From the NCBI RefSeq assembly GCF_002797355.1, contig NZ_KZ454939.1:1149828-1213827 (forward strand): a DNA stretch of 64,000 nt. Reading direction: 5' to 3'. The position numbers were made by a program, and so were the translations under genes. The stretch comes from Bacillus xiapuensis. Lineage in GTDB: Bacteria > Bacillota > Bacilli > Bacillales > Domibacillaceae. Shown here in pieces: positions 8,422 to 17,638 of this stretch. Numbering within the stretch: the stretch's first letter is position 1; each line of letters starts with the position of its first letter. The notes under the pieces are model-generated. The model saw nothing but the letters and a program-made list of their open reading frames with translations. It searched no databases and had not been told where the DNA came from.

Positions 8422-9423
8422 ATGGCGGGAGATATATTATCTCAAAATGAAATTGATGCCCTGTTGTCGGCTTTATCAACAGGGGAGATGGATGCAGATG
8501 AGTTAAAGAAAGAAGAAGAAGAGAAAAAAGTAAAAGTATATGATTTTAAAAGAGCGCTGCGCTTCTCAAAAGATCAGATTAGAAGTTTAACGAGGATGCA
8601 TGATAACTTTGCTCGCGTTCTGACGACGTTTTTCTCGGCTCAGCTGCGCACTTATGTACAAATCTCGGTCGTTTCGGCGGACCAAATTCCATATGAGGAA
8701 TTTATTCGTTCGATTCCCAACCGGACCATTTTGAATGTGTTTGAAGTGCCGCCGCTTGAAGGCCGGATATTAATGGAAGTAAATCCGAACATCGCTTATG
8801 CGATGCTTGATCGCTTGTTAGGCGGTCGAGGCACAAGCGTCAACAAGGTTGAAAATTTAACCGAGATCGAAACGAAGATTATGTCGAATATGTTTGAAAG
8901 ATCATTTGACAATTATCGTGAGGCTTGGTCGAATATTGTTGACATCGATCCGATGCTAGCGGATTTTGAAGTAAATCCGCAATTTTTGCAGATGGTGTCA
9001 CCGAATGAAACGGTCGTTGTGATATCATTAAACACAACGATTGGCGAAACAACGGGAATGATCAATATCTGCATTCCTCACGTTGTACTGGAGCCGATTA
9101 TTCCAAAGCTTTCTGTGCATTACTGGATGCAAACGTCCGATAAAAAGGACAGAGCACCCGGGGAAATGGAACAGCTGCAAAAGCGCGTAAAGAAAGCGGA
9201 TGTGTCTGTTGTGGCTGAACTGGGGAACTCCTCCATTACGATCGAAGAATTCCTGACACTTGACCAGGGTGATGTACTTGAATTAAACAGGCGGATTGAT
9301 GATCCGTTAACGGTCAAGGTGGGAAATATTCCGAAATTCACAGCCCAGCCAGGCAAATTAAATAAAAAGATTGCTGTGCAAATATTGGATACTATAAAGG
9401 GGGGAGAAGACGATGATGAGTGA
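8422..9423 (+). CDS. fliM: FliM, flagellar motor switch protein
   Basis: C-ring protein that receives CheY-P and transmits the switch signal. The N-terminal CheY-binding peptide is present (ILSQNEIDALLSAL, residues 5-18). It is followed by the CheC-like middle domain and a C-terminal SpoA domain (VVAELGNSSITIEEFLTLDQ then GDVLELNR). The length of 333 residues is normal. The 3' end overlaps fliY, whose ribosome site AAGGGGGGAG is inside fliM. Confidence 0.97.
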   Translation: MAGDILSQNEIDALLSALSTGEMDADELKKEEEEKKVKVYDFKRALRFSKDQIRSLTRMHDNFARVLTTFFSAQLRTYVQISVVSADQIPYEEFIRSIPNRTILNVFEVPPLEGRILMEVNPNIAYAMLDRLLGGRGTSVNKVENLTEIETKIMSNMFERSFDNYREAWSNIVDIDPMLADFEVNPQFLQMVSPNETVVVISLNTTIGETTGMINICIPHVVLEPIIPKLSVHYWMQTSDKKDRAPGEMEQLQKRVKKADVSVVAELGNSSITIEEFLTLDQGDVLELNRRIDDPLTVKVGNIPKFTAQPGKLNKKIAVQILDTIKGGEDDDE

Positions 9424-10588
9424 TGATATGCTATCGCAAGAGGAAATTGATGCTTTATTGAAAGGATCGGGAGAAGACGGCAATTCGAATGAGAAAGGAG
9501 CCAATGTGGAGGACTATTTGGATTCTTTTGAACAAGATACGCTAGGCGAAATTGGGAATATTTCATTCGGCAGCTCCGCCACAGCCCTCTCCAGCTTGCT
9601 GAACCAAAAAGTGGACATCACCACACCGGCTGTTTCCATTATTGAAAAAAGTAGGTTGAAGGATGAGTTTCCTCATCCCTATGTAGCGATTGAAGTAAAA
9701 TATACGGAGGGTTTTTCAGGCGTCAATTTATTAGTCATTAAACAAACAGATGCCGCGATTATCGCTGATTTAATGCTTGGAGGAGATGGAACCGACCCGA
9801 ATCCGGAACTGGGGGACATCCAGCTGAGCGCTGTACAGGAAGCGATGAATCAAATGATGGGCTCCGCCGCTACATCGATGTCGACCATCTTTAGCAAGCG
9901 AGTGGACATCTCACCGCCATCTATTGCCTTGATGGATTTAAAGGTTGGCGAAGGAGGGGAAAACATTCCGGAACAGGATTTGCTCGCCAAAATATCGTTT
10001 CGCTTAACGATTGGAGATTTAATTGATTCGAACATTATGCAGCTTATCCCAATTACATTCGCTAAAAGCTTGGTCAATGAACTTGTGAATCCGCCATCCA
10101 ACGAACCAGCGGAGCAACAGCCTTCGCCGCAAGCGGATCCAGTTCAGCCTCAGCAACAGGCGCCGTCTCAGCTTGCAGCTGAGCCTAACGAGCAGCCGAA
10201 CGAAGCTGCCGCGCAAGGAGGGAGTCAGACAATGCCTCAGCAACATGAAAGCCAAAGGCAATCACCGGTAAATGTGCAAACTGCGACATTTACCAATTTT
10301 GAACCGTCTCAGCTTCAAAAGCATGAAGCGCGCAATTTAAACATGCTATTGGATATTCCATTGCAAGTAACAGTAGAGCTTGGAAGAACGACTCGAACGG
10401 TGAAAGACGTTCTTGATTTAACTTCGGGTTCCATAATTGAATTGGATAAATTGGCTGGAGAGCCGGTAGATATTTTAGTTAACAGACGATTAATCGCCAA
10501 GGGCGAAGTGGTGGTTATCGAAGAAAACTTTGGCGTTCGGATTACCGATATACTGAGTCAAAGCGAGCGTTTATTAAATTTAAATTAA
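9413..10588 (+). CDS. fliY: FliY, flagellar switch protein with CheY-P phosphatase activity
   Basis: Gram-positive FliN-type switch protein that also dephosphorylates CheY-P. It begins with a FliM-like CheY-binding peptide (MLSQEEIDALLKG). Two CheC-family phosphatase repeats follow (DTLGEIGNISFGSSATALSS and LSAVQEAMNQMMGSAATSMS, each with the E-x2-N pattern). A Gln/Pro-rich linker (about residues 225-290) and a C-terminal FliN/SpoA domain (IPLQVTVELGRTTRTVKDVL) complete it. It has 391 residues. ATG 9413 and ATG 9416 are both possible; 9416 has the better spacing. It overlaps fliM by 11 bases. Confidence 0.97.
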   Translation: MMSDDMLSQEEIDALLKGSGEDGNSNEKGANVEDYLDSFEQDTLGEIGNISFGSSATALSSLLNQKVDITTPAVSIIEKSRLKDEFPHPYVAIEVKYTEGFSGVNLLVIKQTDAAIIADLMLGGDGTDPNPELGDIQLSAVQEAMNQMMGSAATSMSTIFSKRVDISPPSIALMDLKVGEGGENIPEQDLLAKISFRLTIGDLIDSNIMQLIPITFAKSLVNELVNPPSNEPAEQQPSPQADPVQPQQQAPSQLAAEPNEQPNEAAAQGGSQTMPQQHESQRQSPVNVQTATFTNFEPSQLQKHEARNLNMLLDIPLQVTVELGRTTRTVKDVLDLTSGSIIELDKLAGEPVDILVNRRLIAKGEVVVIEENFGVRITDILSQSERLLNLN

Positions 10589-10610
10589 TATTTCTTTAGG
10601 GGGAAACACA

Positions 10611-10973
10611 ATGGGTAATCGCATTTTAGTTGTGGATGATGCTGCGTTTATGCGCATGATGATTAAAGATATTTTAACGAAGAATGGCTTTGAAGTAGTT
10701 GGAGAAGCTGCTGACGGTGCCCAAGCTGTTGAAAAATATAATGAATTAAAGCCGGACTTAGTCACGATGGATATCACCATGCCTGAAAAAGACGGCATTA
10801 CCGCTTTAAAGGAAATTAAAGCGGAAGATCCCAACGCTAAAATCATCATGTGTTCGGCAATGGGGCAGCAGGCTATGGTGATTGACGCCATTCAAGCTGG
10901 AGCAAAGGATTTTATTGTGAAACCATTCCAAGCTGACCGTGTTATTGAAGCGATTTCAAAAACACTAGCTTAA
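10611..10973 (+). CDS. cheY: CheY, chemotaxis response regulator
   Basis: Single receiver domain of 120 residues. The acidic pair D9-D10, phospho-acceptor D54 (PDLVTMDITMPEKDG), Ser/Thr near 82 (MCSAMG) and Lys (FIVKPF) are all present. CheA phosphorylates it, and CheY-P binds the FliM/FliY N-peptides to change rotation. It sits between fliY and the export genes, as in B. subtilis. Ribosome site AGGGGGAAA precedes the ATG. Confidence 0.98.
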   Translation: MGNRILVVDDAAFMRMMIKDILTKNGFEVVGEAADGAQAVEKYNELKPDLVTMDITMPEKDGITALKEIKAEDPNAKIIMCSAMGQQAMVIDAIQAGAKDFIVKPFQADRVIEAISKTLA

Positions 10974-10986
10974 GTAGGTGTTACCT

Positions 10987-11664
10987 TTGATTAAACATTT
11001 TTTTAAGCCTTTCGCTTTTATAATATTCATTATGGCTCTGTTCACAGGCAATCACTCTGTTGCCTGGGCAGAGCCATTTAACAATAATGTTAAGGAGTGC
11101 ATGAAGCAGCCGGATAAATGCGGAGAGGAAACAGCTGAGAAACAGCAAGACAATCAAGGAAAAGAGGCTGGGAGGGATCAAGCAGTCGGCATCTCCTTTT
11201 GGGATGTGGCCAAAATGATCGGAGCTCTCATCTTTGTTATCGCCCTGATTTATTTCTTATTGCGCTTTATTAATCAGAAAAGCCGGTCGTACCAGCAGAC
11301 AAAACTGATTCAGCATATCGGAGGCACACCGCTTGGAGGCAACCGTTCCGTTCAAATTGTTAAAGTCGGCAGCCGTTTGCTCGTCCTTGGAGTCGGAGAG
11401 GAAGTCAAGCTGCTGAAAGAAATTGACGACCAAAAGGAGCACGAGCGAATTCTTGCTCAGTATAACGAGCAAATGGACCAAATGATTCAGCCGAAAGACA
11501 TCATGACGAAGTGGTTTAATAAAAGGAAAGAACAATCGCAAGAAACGGCTGAAGACCAAGCGGGATTCAAGCAAGTGCTTGAAAACAGGCTCAGTGATAT
11601 GAAAAAAGAGCGTCAGCAAACAATCAGTAAATTGAAACGCAAGGAGAATCAGCAAGATGAATGA
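10987..11664 (+). CDS. fliO: FliO (FliZ of Bacillus), flagellar export gate assembly protein
   Basis: Needed for stable assembly of the FliP ring of the export gate. A cleavable-type signal segment opens the protein (MIKHFFKPFAFIIFIMALFT, then AWA-E). A short extracellular stretch, one TM helix (VAKMIGALIFVIALIYFLLR) and a cytoplasmic charged tail with KLIQHIGGTPLGGNRSVQIV, the FliO core, follow. The frame is open from a GTG at 10978, but that GTG is inside the TAGGTG ribosome site, so TTG 10987 is preferred. It overlaps fliP by 8 bases. In B. subtilis the gene is called fliZ. Confidence 0.93.
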   Translation: MIKHFFKPFAFIIFIMALFTGNHSVAWAEPFNNNVKECMKQPDKCGEETAEKQQDNQGKEAGRDQAVGISFWDVAKMIGALIFVIALIYFLLRFINQKSRSYQQTKLIQHIGGTPLGGNRSVQIVKVGSRLLVLGVGEEVKLLKEIDDQKEHERILAQYNEQMDQMIQPKDIMTKWFNKRKEQSQETAEDQAGFKQVLENRLSDMKKERQQTISKLKRKENQQDE

Positions 11665-12322
11665 GTTTATGGAGTTTTTTAACAGCAGTTCGCCTGATCA
11701 AGTATCGACGTCTGTCAAGCTGTTTCTTCTGCTTACAGTTTTATCACTGGCGCCAAGCATTTTGATTTTAATGACCTGTTTCACCCGGATTGTGATCGTG
11801 CTGTCTTTTGTCAGGTCAGCATTGGCCACCCAGCAGACGCCTCCTACGCAAGTGTTAATCGGTCTGGCGCTTTTCTTAACGTTCTTTATCATGGCCCCTG
11901 TATTTCAGGAAGTGAATAATGAAGCGCTGACTCCGCTTTTCAATGAAGAAATCAATTTGGAAGAAGCGTATGATAGGGCGAGCTTACCGCTAAAAGAATT
12001 TATGAGTGAACATACGCGGCAGAAGGATTTGCAGCTGTTTTTAGATTATGCGGATGCCAAGCAGCCCAAATCAATTGAAGATATTCCATTAACTTCGTTA
12101 GTTCCGGCGTTTGCTTTAAGCGAGATTAAAACCGCTTTTCAAATCGGGTTTATGATCTTTATTCCTTTTCTCGTCATTGACATGGTCGTTGCGAGTGTTC
12201 TCATGTCTATGGGGATGATGATGCTGCCGCCGGTTATGATTTCCTTGCCGTTTAAAATTCTGCTCTTTGTTCTAGTAGACGGATGGTATTTAGTGATTCA
12301 ATCTTTGCTGCAAAGCTTTTAA
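11657..12322 (+). CDS. fliP: FliP, flagellar type III export gate protein
   Basis: Core of the FliP5FliQ4FliR1 export channel. It is a 221-residue multi-pass membrane protein. The family patterns LTVLSLAPSILILMTCFTRI, RSALATQQTPPTQVLIGLAL and LVPAFALSEIKTAFQIGFMI are clear, as is the C-terminal SMGMMMLPPVMISLPFKILL. The N-terminus lacks a long signal peptide, as in Bacillus FliP. The ATG overlaps the fliO stop. Confidence 0.97.
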   Translation: MNEFMEFFNSSSPDQVSTSVKLFLLLTVLSLAPSILILMTCFTRIVIVLSFVRSALATQQTPPTQVLIGLALFLTFFIMAPVFQEVNNEALTPLFNEEINLEEAYDRASLPLKEFMSEHTRQKDLQLFLDYADAKQPKSIEDIPLTSLVPAFALSEIKTAFQIGFMIFIPFLVIDMVVASVLMSMGMMMLPPVMISLPFKILLFVLVDGWYLVIQSLLQSF

Positions 12323-12335
12323 GTAGGTGGAAACA

Positions 12336-12605
12336 ATGAGTTCAGAAATGGTGATATCCTTAGCGGAAAAAGGAGTATACACAACCATTATTATTTGCGG
12401 GCCATTGCTCGTATTGGCTCTTGTCGTAGGTCTCGCAGTCAGCATTTTTCAGGCAACGACGCAAATTCAAGAGCAGACGCTTGCCTTTATACCGAAGATT
12501 GTCGCTGTGCTGGTTGGTTTGATTTTCTTTGGGCCGTGGATGCTTAGCCGGATGCTTTCTTATACTCTGGATATTTTTACAAATTTAACGAGATTTGTAG
12601 GTTGA
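12336..12605 (+). CDS. fliQ: FliQ, flagellar type III export gate protein
   Basis: Two-helix membrane protein of the export gate, 89 residues from ATG 12336. Both helices are visible (VYTTIIICGPLLVLALVVGL and VAVLVGLIFFGPWMLSRMLS), joined by SIFQATTQIQEQTLAFIPKI, the diagnostic FliQ loop. A GTG at 12327 is within the TAGGTGG ribosome site and is rejected as start. It is followed by fliR after 4 bases. Confidence 0.96.
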   Translation: MSSEMVISLAEKGVYTTIIICGPLLVLALVVGLAVSIFQATTQIQEQTLAFIPKIVAVLVGLIFFGPWMLSRMLSYTLDIFTNLTRFVG

Positions 12606-12609
12606 TGGT

Positions 12610-13386
12610 ATGGAAGCTTTATTGCCCAAAATATCGGTTCTATTATTAATGATTGTCAGGGTGAGTGCATTTTTTGTTACAATGCCCCTGTTTTCTTATC
12701 GAACAATTCCAGCTATGCACCGGATTTGCTTTTCGGTCGTGCTGGCTTGGATGATGTATTACGCCATTGATGCTCCGTCGCTGCAAGTCAATGGACAGTA
12801 TTTTATGCTGATTATCAAAGAAGCGCTTGTCGGGTTAATGATTGGCCTCGTTGCTTATATCATCCTGTCAGCGATCCAAATCGCCGGCGGCTTCATTGAT
12901 TTTCAAATGGGGTTTGCCATCGCCAACGTCATTGATCCGCAAACCGGCGTGCAAAGTCCGCTCGTTGGCCAATATTTATATATGTTTTCCCTGCTTTTGC
13001 TGCTTGCTTTAAACGGTCACCATTTAATGTTGGACGGAATTTTTTACAGTTATCAACTGATTCCGCTCGAGCAGACAAGCATTCCGTTTGGAGACGGCCG
13101 GATGGCGGAATATATCAGCCGGATGTTTAATTCCATGTTTATCATCGCCTTTCAGATGGCGATGCCGGTAGTGGCGGTGCTGTTCTTAGTGGACGTTGCT
13201 CTGGGAATTGTGGCGCGGACTGTACCGCAGTTAAATATCTTTGTCGTTGGTTTTCCGGTTAAGATCGGCGTAGCCTTCATCGTGCTGCTTGTTGTCATGG
13301 GAGTTATGTTAGCTGTTGTTCAGCAGCTGTTTGAAATGATGCTTTATACGATGCGGGATGTCATGAAGCTGATGGGGGGAGCTTAA
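12610..13386 (+). CDS. fliR: FliR, flagellar type III export gate protein
   Basis: Closes the export channel together with FliP and FliQ. It has 258 residues with about six hydrophobic segments. Family features include RVSAFFVTMPLFSYRTIPAM near the N-terminus, GGFIDFQMGFAIANVIDPQT in the middle and VPQLNIFVVGFPVKIGVAFI towards the C-terminus. It is in the conserved fliP-Q-R-flhB order. Confidence 0.96.
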   Translation: MEALLPKISVLLLMIVRVSAFFVTMPLFSYRTIPAMHRICFSVVLAWMMYYAIDAPSLQVNGQYFMLIIKEALVGLMIGLVAYIILSAIQIAGGFIDFQMGFAIANVIDPQTGVQSPLVGQYLYMFSLLLLLALNGHHLMLDGIFYSYQLIPLEQTSIPFGDGRMAEYISRMFNSMFIIAFQMAMPVVAVLFLVDVALGIVARTVPQLNIFVVGFPVKIGVAFIVLLVVMGVMLAVVQQLFEMMLYTMRDVMKLMGGA

Positions 13387-13388
13387 TC

Positions 13389-14471
13389 TTGCGCAATAGT
13401 CAATTGAATCTTCAGTTTTTTGCCGGAGAAAAGACGGAAAAGGCTACCCCAAAAAAGCGTCAAGATTCGCGAAAGAAGGGGCAAGTTGCGAAAAGTCAGG
13501 ATATCAATACAGCAATCAGCTTTTTCGCTGTATTCGGTTTCTTATTTATCGCAGCGTCCTTTATGGGAAAACGCATCATTCAGCTGTTCCATCATTCATT
13601 GGAAGATTATCTGCTCATGCCGGTGACAGAGGCGAATTTAAAGCTGATTGTCATGGAAATCATGGAGCAGCTCATGTATATTCTCGGCCCCGTGATGCTC
13701 GTTGCTTTATTAGCGGGGTTGGCAGCCAATTATCTTCAGGTTGGCTTTCTGTTGACGGGCGAGCCGCTGAAGCCCAAGCTGGAGAAGATCGACCCAATCA
13801 AAGGATTTAAACGGATTTTCTCCATGAGGGCGCTTGTGGAACTGCTGAAATCCATCATGAAAATCTCCTTTATAGGAGCGGTCACTTTTCTTGTGCTCTG
13901 GTCAAATATTGAGAAGGTGCTGAAGCTTTCCTTTAAATCAATAGCGGACTCGCTGCAAACAGTGGGCATCTTAACCCTGCAAATGGGGCTAGCGGCTTCA
14001 GCCGTCCTGCTTTTTCTGGCGGTTTTGGATTATCTTTATCAAAAATACGATTTTGAAAAGAGCATTCGCATGTCTAAGCAGGATGTAAAGGATGAGTATA
14101 AAAACATGGAAGGGGACCCGATGATTAAGTCGCGGATCAAGCAGCGCCAGCGGGAAATGGCTATGCGCCGGATGATGCAGGAGGTGCCTGAGGCAGATGT
14201 CGTCATTACGAATCCGACTCATTTTGCCATTGCCTTAAAGTACGATGAAGAGAAATTAGATGCTCCTTATGTGGTTGCCAAAGGGGTTGATTATATGGCG
14301 CAAAAGATTAAGTATATCGCCGGGGAGAATGACGTGACAATGGTAGAAAACCGGCCGCTTGCCCGCGCTCTATATGATCAAGCAGAGATCGGGGATCCGA
14401 TTCCAGAAGAATTCTTTAAAGCAGTTGCTGAAATTTTAGCATATGTATACCGGGTAAAAAATAAATTGTAA
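13389..14471 (+). CDS. flhB: FlhB, export gate and substrate-specificity switch protein
   Basis: Four-TM protein with a self-cleaving cytoplasmic domain. The N-terminus EKTEKATPKKRQDSRKKGQV is diagnostic. The autocleavage site NPTH starts at about residue 275 (VVITNPTHFAIALKYD), with cleavage expected between N and P. Interaction of this domain with FliK switches export from hook to filament proteins. The start is TTG 13389 behind GGGGGAG. It has 360 residues. Confidence 0.97.
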   Translation: MRNSQLNLQFFAGEKTEKATPKKRQDSRKKGQVAKSQDINTAISFFAVFGFLFIAASFMGKRIIQLFHHSLEDYLLMPVTEANLKLIVMEIMEQLMYILGPVMLVALLAGLAANYLQVGFLLTGEPLKPKLEKIDPIKGFKRIFSMRALVELLKSIMKISFIGAVTFLVLWSNIEKVLKLSFKSIADSLQTVGILTLQMGLAASAVLLFLAVLDYLYQKYDFEKSIRMSKQDVKDEYKNMEGDPMIKSRIKQRQREMAMRRMMQEVPEADVVITNPTHFAIALKYDEEKLDAPYVVAKGVDYMAQKIKYIAGENDVTMVENRPLARALYDQAEIGDPIPEEFFKAVAEILAYVYRVKNKL

Positions 14472-14495
14472 GTTTTGGTGTTAGGAGAGAGAAAT

Positions 14496-16532
14496 ATGAA
14501 GGCAAGAGATATCTCCGTGTTATTAAGTGTCATTCTGATCGTGGCTATGCTGATTATTCCGCTGCCTTCCTGGCTGCTGAGTGTATTAATTATTATTAAT
14601 ATTTCTCTTGCGCTATTAGTCTTGCTTATTTCGATGAATATGCGAGAAGCGCTGGAATTTTCTATTTTCCCTTCCCTTTTATTGCTGCTGACATTATTTC
14701 GTTTAGGACTAAATGTGTCGACAACGCGTTCCATTTTAACTAAGGGTGAAGCAGGCGGCGTTGTCGAGACGTTTGGAACATTTGTCGTTGGTGGCAATGT
14801 CGTTGTCGGAATGGTCGTATTTTTAATATTGATTATTATTCAGTTTATCGTCATTACGAAAGGTTCTGAGCGTGTGTCGGAAGTGGCGGCTCGCTTTACG
14901 CTTGACGCCATGCCGGGCAAACAGATGAGCATTGACGCTGATCTGAACGCAGGAATCATTTCCGAGCAAGAGGCGAAGGAACGCCGTGAAAAAGTCAGCC
15001 GAGAATCAGATTTTTACGGGGCAATGGATGGAGCCACGAAGTTTGTAAAAGGGGATGCCATTGCTGGAATTATCATTGTAATCATCAACTTGATATTTGG
15101 GATCATCATTGGAGCTGCGCAGCAGGGGCTGCCTCTTGCCGAAGCGGCAACAAGATATTCACTGCTAACCGTGGGGGACGGAATCGTCTCTCAAGTGCCG
15201 GCGCTGCTGATTTCCACGGCTACCGGTATCGTAGTGACGAGAGCGGCCAGTAACGGGAACTTGGGAGAAGATATCATGTCCCAATTGCTGGCGTATCCTT
15301 CCATGCTGTATGTGGCAGCCGGAACCATTCTGCTGCTCGGCATCGCAACACCCATCAATGATTTATTAACAATTCCGATTGCCGGAGCTTTGGCAGCCGG
15401 CGCATGGATGCTCAAGCGCGTACCGCCAAAAGATGAGGCCGACCTGATCGAAGCGGAGGAAGAGATCGAAACGGAAGAATTAAAGAGCCCTGAAAGCGTC
15501 GTGAATTTGTTAAATATTGATCCGATTGAATTTGAGTTTGGCTATGGTCTCATACCTTTGGCCGATGCCAATCAGGGAGGGGACTTATTGGATCGGGTCG
15601 TTATGATCCGGCGGCAGTTGGCCGTGGAGCTGGGCTTAGTCATTCCCGTCGTCCGCATTCGCGATAATATTCAGCTGCAGCCAAACGAATACCAAATTAA
15701 GGTTAAAGGAAATGTGATGGCTTCCGGGAATTTGCTTTTAGATCATTACTTGGCAATGAGTCCAAGTGAAGAAGAAGATTCCATAAACGGAATTGACACG
15801 ATTGAACCTTCTTTTGGCTTACCGGCAAAGTGGATCACCGAAGAAACGAAAGAACAGGCGGAAATTTTAGGCTATACCGTGGTCGATCCGCCAAGTGTAG
15901 TATCCACCCATTTAACAGAAGTCATAAAGGCCAATGCCCATGAACTGCTGGGCAGACAAGAAACACAGCAGCTTATTGATCATCTGAAAGAGTCCTACCC
16001 GATTTTAGTGGAAGAAGTGACACCTAATCCTTTATCCGTTGGGGAAGTGCAAAAAGTATTGGCCAAGCTATTAAAAGAAAATGTGTCGATTCGAAATTTG
16101 CCGATCATTTTTGAGACATTAGCCGATTACGGAAAGATGACCTCCGATACCGACTTGTTAACAGAATATGTTCGCCAAGCCCTTTCAAGGCAAATTACGA
16201 GACAATATAGTGAAAATGATCAGACATTAAAGGTTATTACGTTATCGGGAGGAATTGAAAAGCTGATTGCTGACAGCGTGCAGCAAACAGAACATGGCAA
16301 TTTCCTTTCCATCGATCCGACAGACTCCCAAAGAATTTTAGAGTCGATTGCTTCTCAAGTAGAACAGGTGGCCTTTATGCAGCAAACACCGGTGATTTTA
16401 TGTTCGCCTGCCATACGGATGTATATGAAACAGCTTACGGAAAGATACTTTCCTCAGCTGCCCATTCTTTCCTATAATGAACTTGAACCAAGTGTGGAAG
16501 TGCAGAGTGTTGGGGTGGTGAATATAGATTGA
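14496..16532 (+). CDS. flhA: FlhA, flagellar export gate nonameric ring protein
   Basis: Proton-channel and docking component of the export apparatus, 678 residues. The N-terminal half has about eight TM segments, and the FHIPEP-type block is seen as RFTLDAMPGKQMSIDADLNA with GAMDGATKFVKGDAIAGIII. The C-terminal cytoplasmic domain includes VSTHLTEVIKANAHELLGRQ. The frame is open from TTG 14475, but the TAGGAGAG site at 14482-14489 fixes ATG 14496 as the start. It overlaps flhF as TTGA. Confidence 0.97.
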   Translation: MKARDISVLLSVILIVAMLIIPLPSWLLSVLIIINISLALLVLLISMNMREALEFSIFPSLLLLLTLFRLGLNVSTTRSILTKGEAGGVVETFGTFVVGGNVVVGMVVFLILIIIQFIVITKGSERVSEVAARFTLDAMPGKQMSIDADLNAGIISEQEAKERREKVSRESDFYGAMDGATKFVKGDAIAGIIIVIINLIFGIIIGAAQQGLPLAEAATRYSLLTVGDGIVSQVPALLISTATGIVVTRAASNGNLGEDIMSQLLAYPSMLYVAAGTILLLGIATPINDLLTIPIAGALAAGAWMLKRVPPKDEADLIEAEEEIETEELKSPESVVNLLNIDPIEFEFGYGLIPLADANQGGDLLDRVVMIRRQLAVELGLVIPVVRIRDNIQLQPNEYQIKVKGNVMASGNLLLDHYLAMSPSEEEDSINGIDTIEPSFGLPAKWITEETKEQAEILGYTVVDPPSVVSTHLTEVIKANAHELLGRQETQQLIDHLKESYPILVEEVTPNPLSVGEVQKVLAKLLKENVSIRNLPIIFETLADYGKMTSDTDLLTEYVRQALSRQITRQYSENDQTLKVITLSGGIEKLIADSVQQTEHGNFLSIDPTDSQRILESIASQVEQVAFMQQTPVILCSPAIRMYMKQLTERYFPQLPILSYNELEPSVEVQSVGVVNID

Positions 16533-17638
16533 AGGTAAAAAAGTATAAGGCATCTTCCATGCCAGAAGCAATGAAAAAAATCAAATCAGAACTCGGAGCG
16601 CACGCTGTTATTTTGCAATCGAAAACGGTGTATTCGGGCGGGATTTTTGGCTTATTTAAAAAAAAGGGGATTGAGGTTGTGGCCGCCGTGGATCCTGACC
16701 GTGAGAAAAAGGCGCAGGAGCCAGTGCGCCCTGCTCCTGCGGAAAAGTTTTCCCCGTCAGATGCAGAGAAGCTTGCGGAGGAAATTAAAGAACTAAAGCA
16801 ATGGATGAAAAAGCAGGCCCATGCGGAACCTCTTTCTCTTCATCATTTTCCGGAAGAGCTCAGCCGTCCGCTGATACATCTGCAGCAGCAAGAAGTTGCG
16901 GAGGAGTTCATTGCGGAATTGAAGGATGTTCTTATAAGCAAATGGAAGCAAGAAAACGGACAAGTCAATCCAGAGACGGCGTTCGAATGGAGCCGTGAAT
17001 GGCTCTTGCAAAAAATTAGTCCAATCCAGCAGAAGAAGGCTCCTTTCATTAGTAAGTACATTCATATCGTAGGGCCAACCGGTGTGGGCAAGACGACGAC
17101 CATTGCCAAAATGGCGGCCAACAGCGTCCTTGAAAAAAAGAAAAAAGTCGCCTTTATTACAACAGATACTTATCGTATTGCAGCGATTGACCAATTGAAA
17201 ACCTACGCGGATCTTTTAAAAGTCCCCGTTGCGGTGGTTTATAAGCAGGAAGAATTCAAAGAGGCGATTGAGCGCTTCTCTTCCTACGACATCGTGTATA
17301 TTGACACAGCAGGGCGCAATTACCGCGATGCCCGTTACGTAAAAGAATTAAAAAATATGATGCTCTTTACAGGAGATATGACCAGCTGCTTGGTGATGTC
17401 ATTAACATCGAAAGAAAAAGATTTAAAAGAGATTATTGAGAAATTCTCCCTTATTCCGATCGATCAGTTTATTTTTACGAAAATTGACGAGACGGCATCC
17501 TATGGAACGATTATGAACTTAATATGCCAATATCGAAAAGGAGTGGCTTTTTTGACAAATGGGCAGGATGTTCCAGATGACTTAATTGTGCCGGATGCAG
17601 AGCAAATAGTTCATCTCCTTTTGGGTGAACGATCATGA
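16529..17638 (+). CDS. flhF: FlhF, SRP-type GTPase for flagellar placement
   Basis: Third member of the SRP GTPase family (with Ffh and FtsY), positioning new flagella. An N-terminal basic B domain starts MKVKKYKASSMPEAMKKIKS. The NG domain follows with P-loop GPTGVGKTTT (about residues 182-191), FITTDTYRIAAIDQLKTYAD, DTAGRNYRD and TKIDETASYG. It has 369 residues. The TTG start overlaps the flhA stop, with GGGGTGGTG upstream. FlhG, its GTPase-activating partner, overlaps at the 3' end (ATGA). Confidence 0.97.
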   Translation: MKVKKYKASSMPEAMKKIKSELGAHAVILQSKTVYSGGIFGLFKKKGIEVVAAVDPDREKKAQEPVRPAPAEKFSPSDAEKLAEEIKELKQWMKKQAHAEPLSLHHFPEELSRPLIHLQQQEVAEEFIAELKDVLISKWKQENGQVNPETAFEWSREWLLQKISPIQQKKAPFISKYIHIVGPTGVGKTTTIAKMAANSVLEKKKKVAFITTDTYRIAAIDQLKTYADLLKVPVAVVYKQEEFKEAIERFSSYDIVYIDTAGRNYRDARYVKELKNMMLFTGDMTSCLVMSLTSKEKDLKEIIEKFSLIPIDQFIFTKIDETASYGTIMNLICQYRKGVAFLTNGQDVPDDLIVPDAEQIVHLLLGERS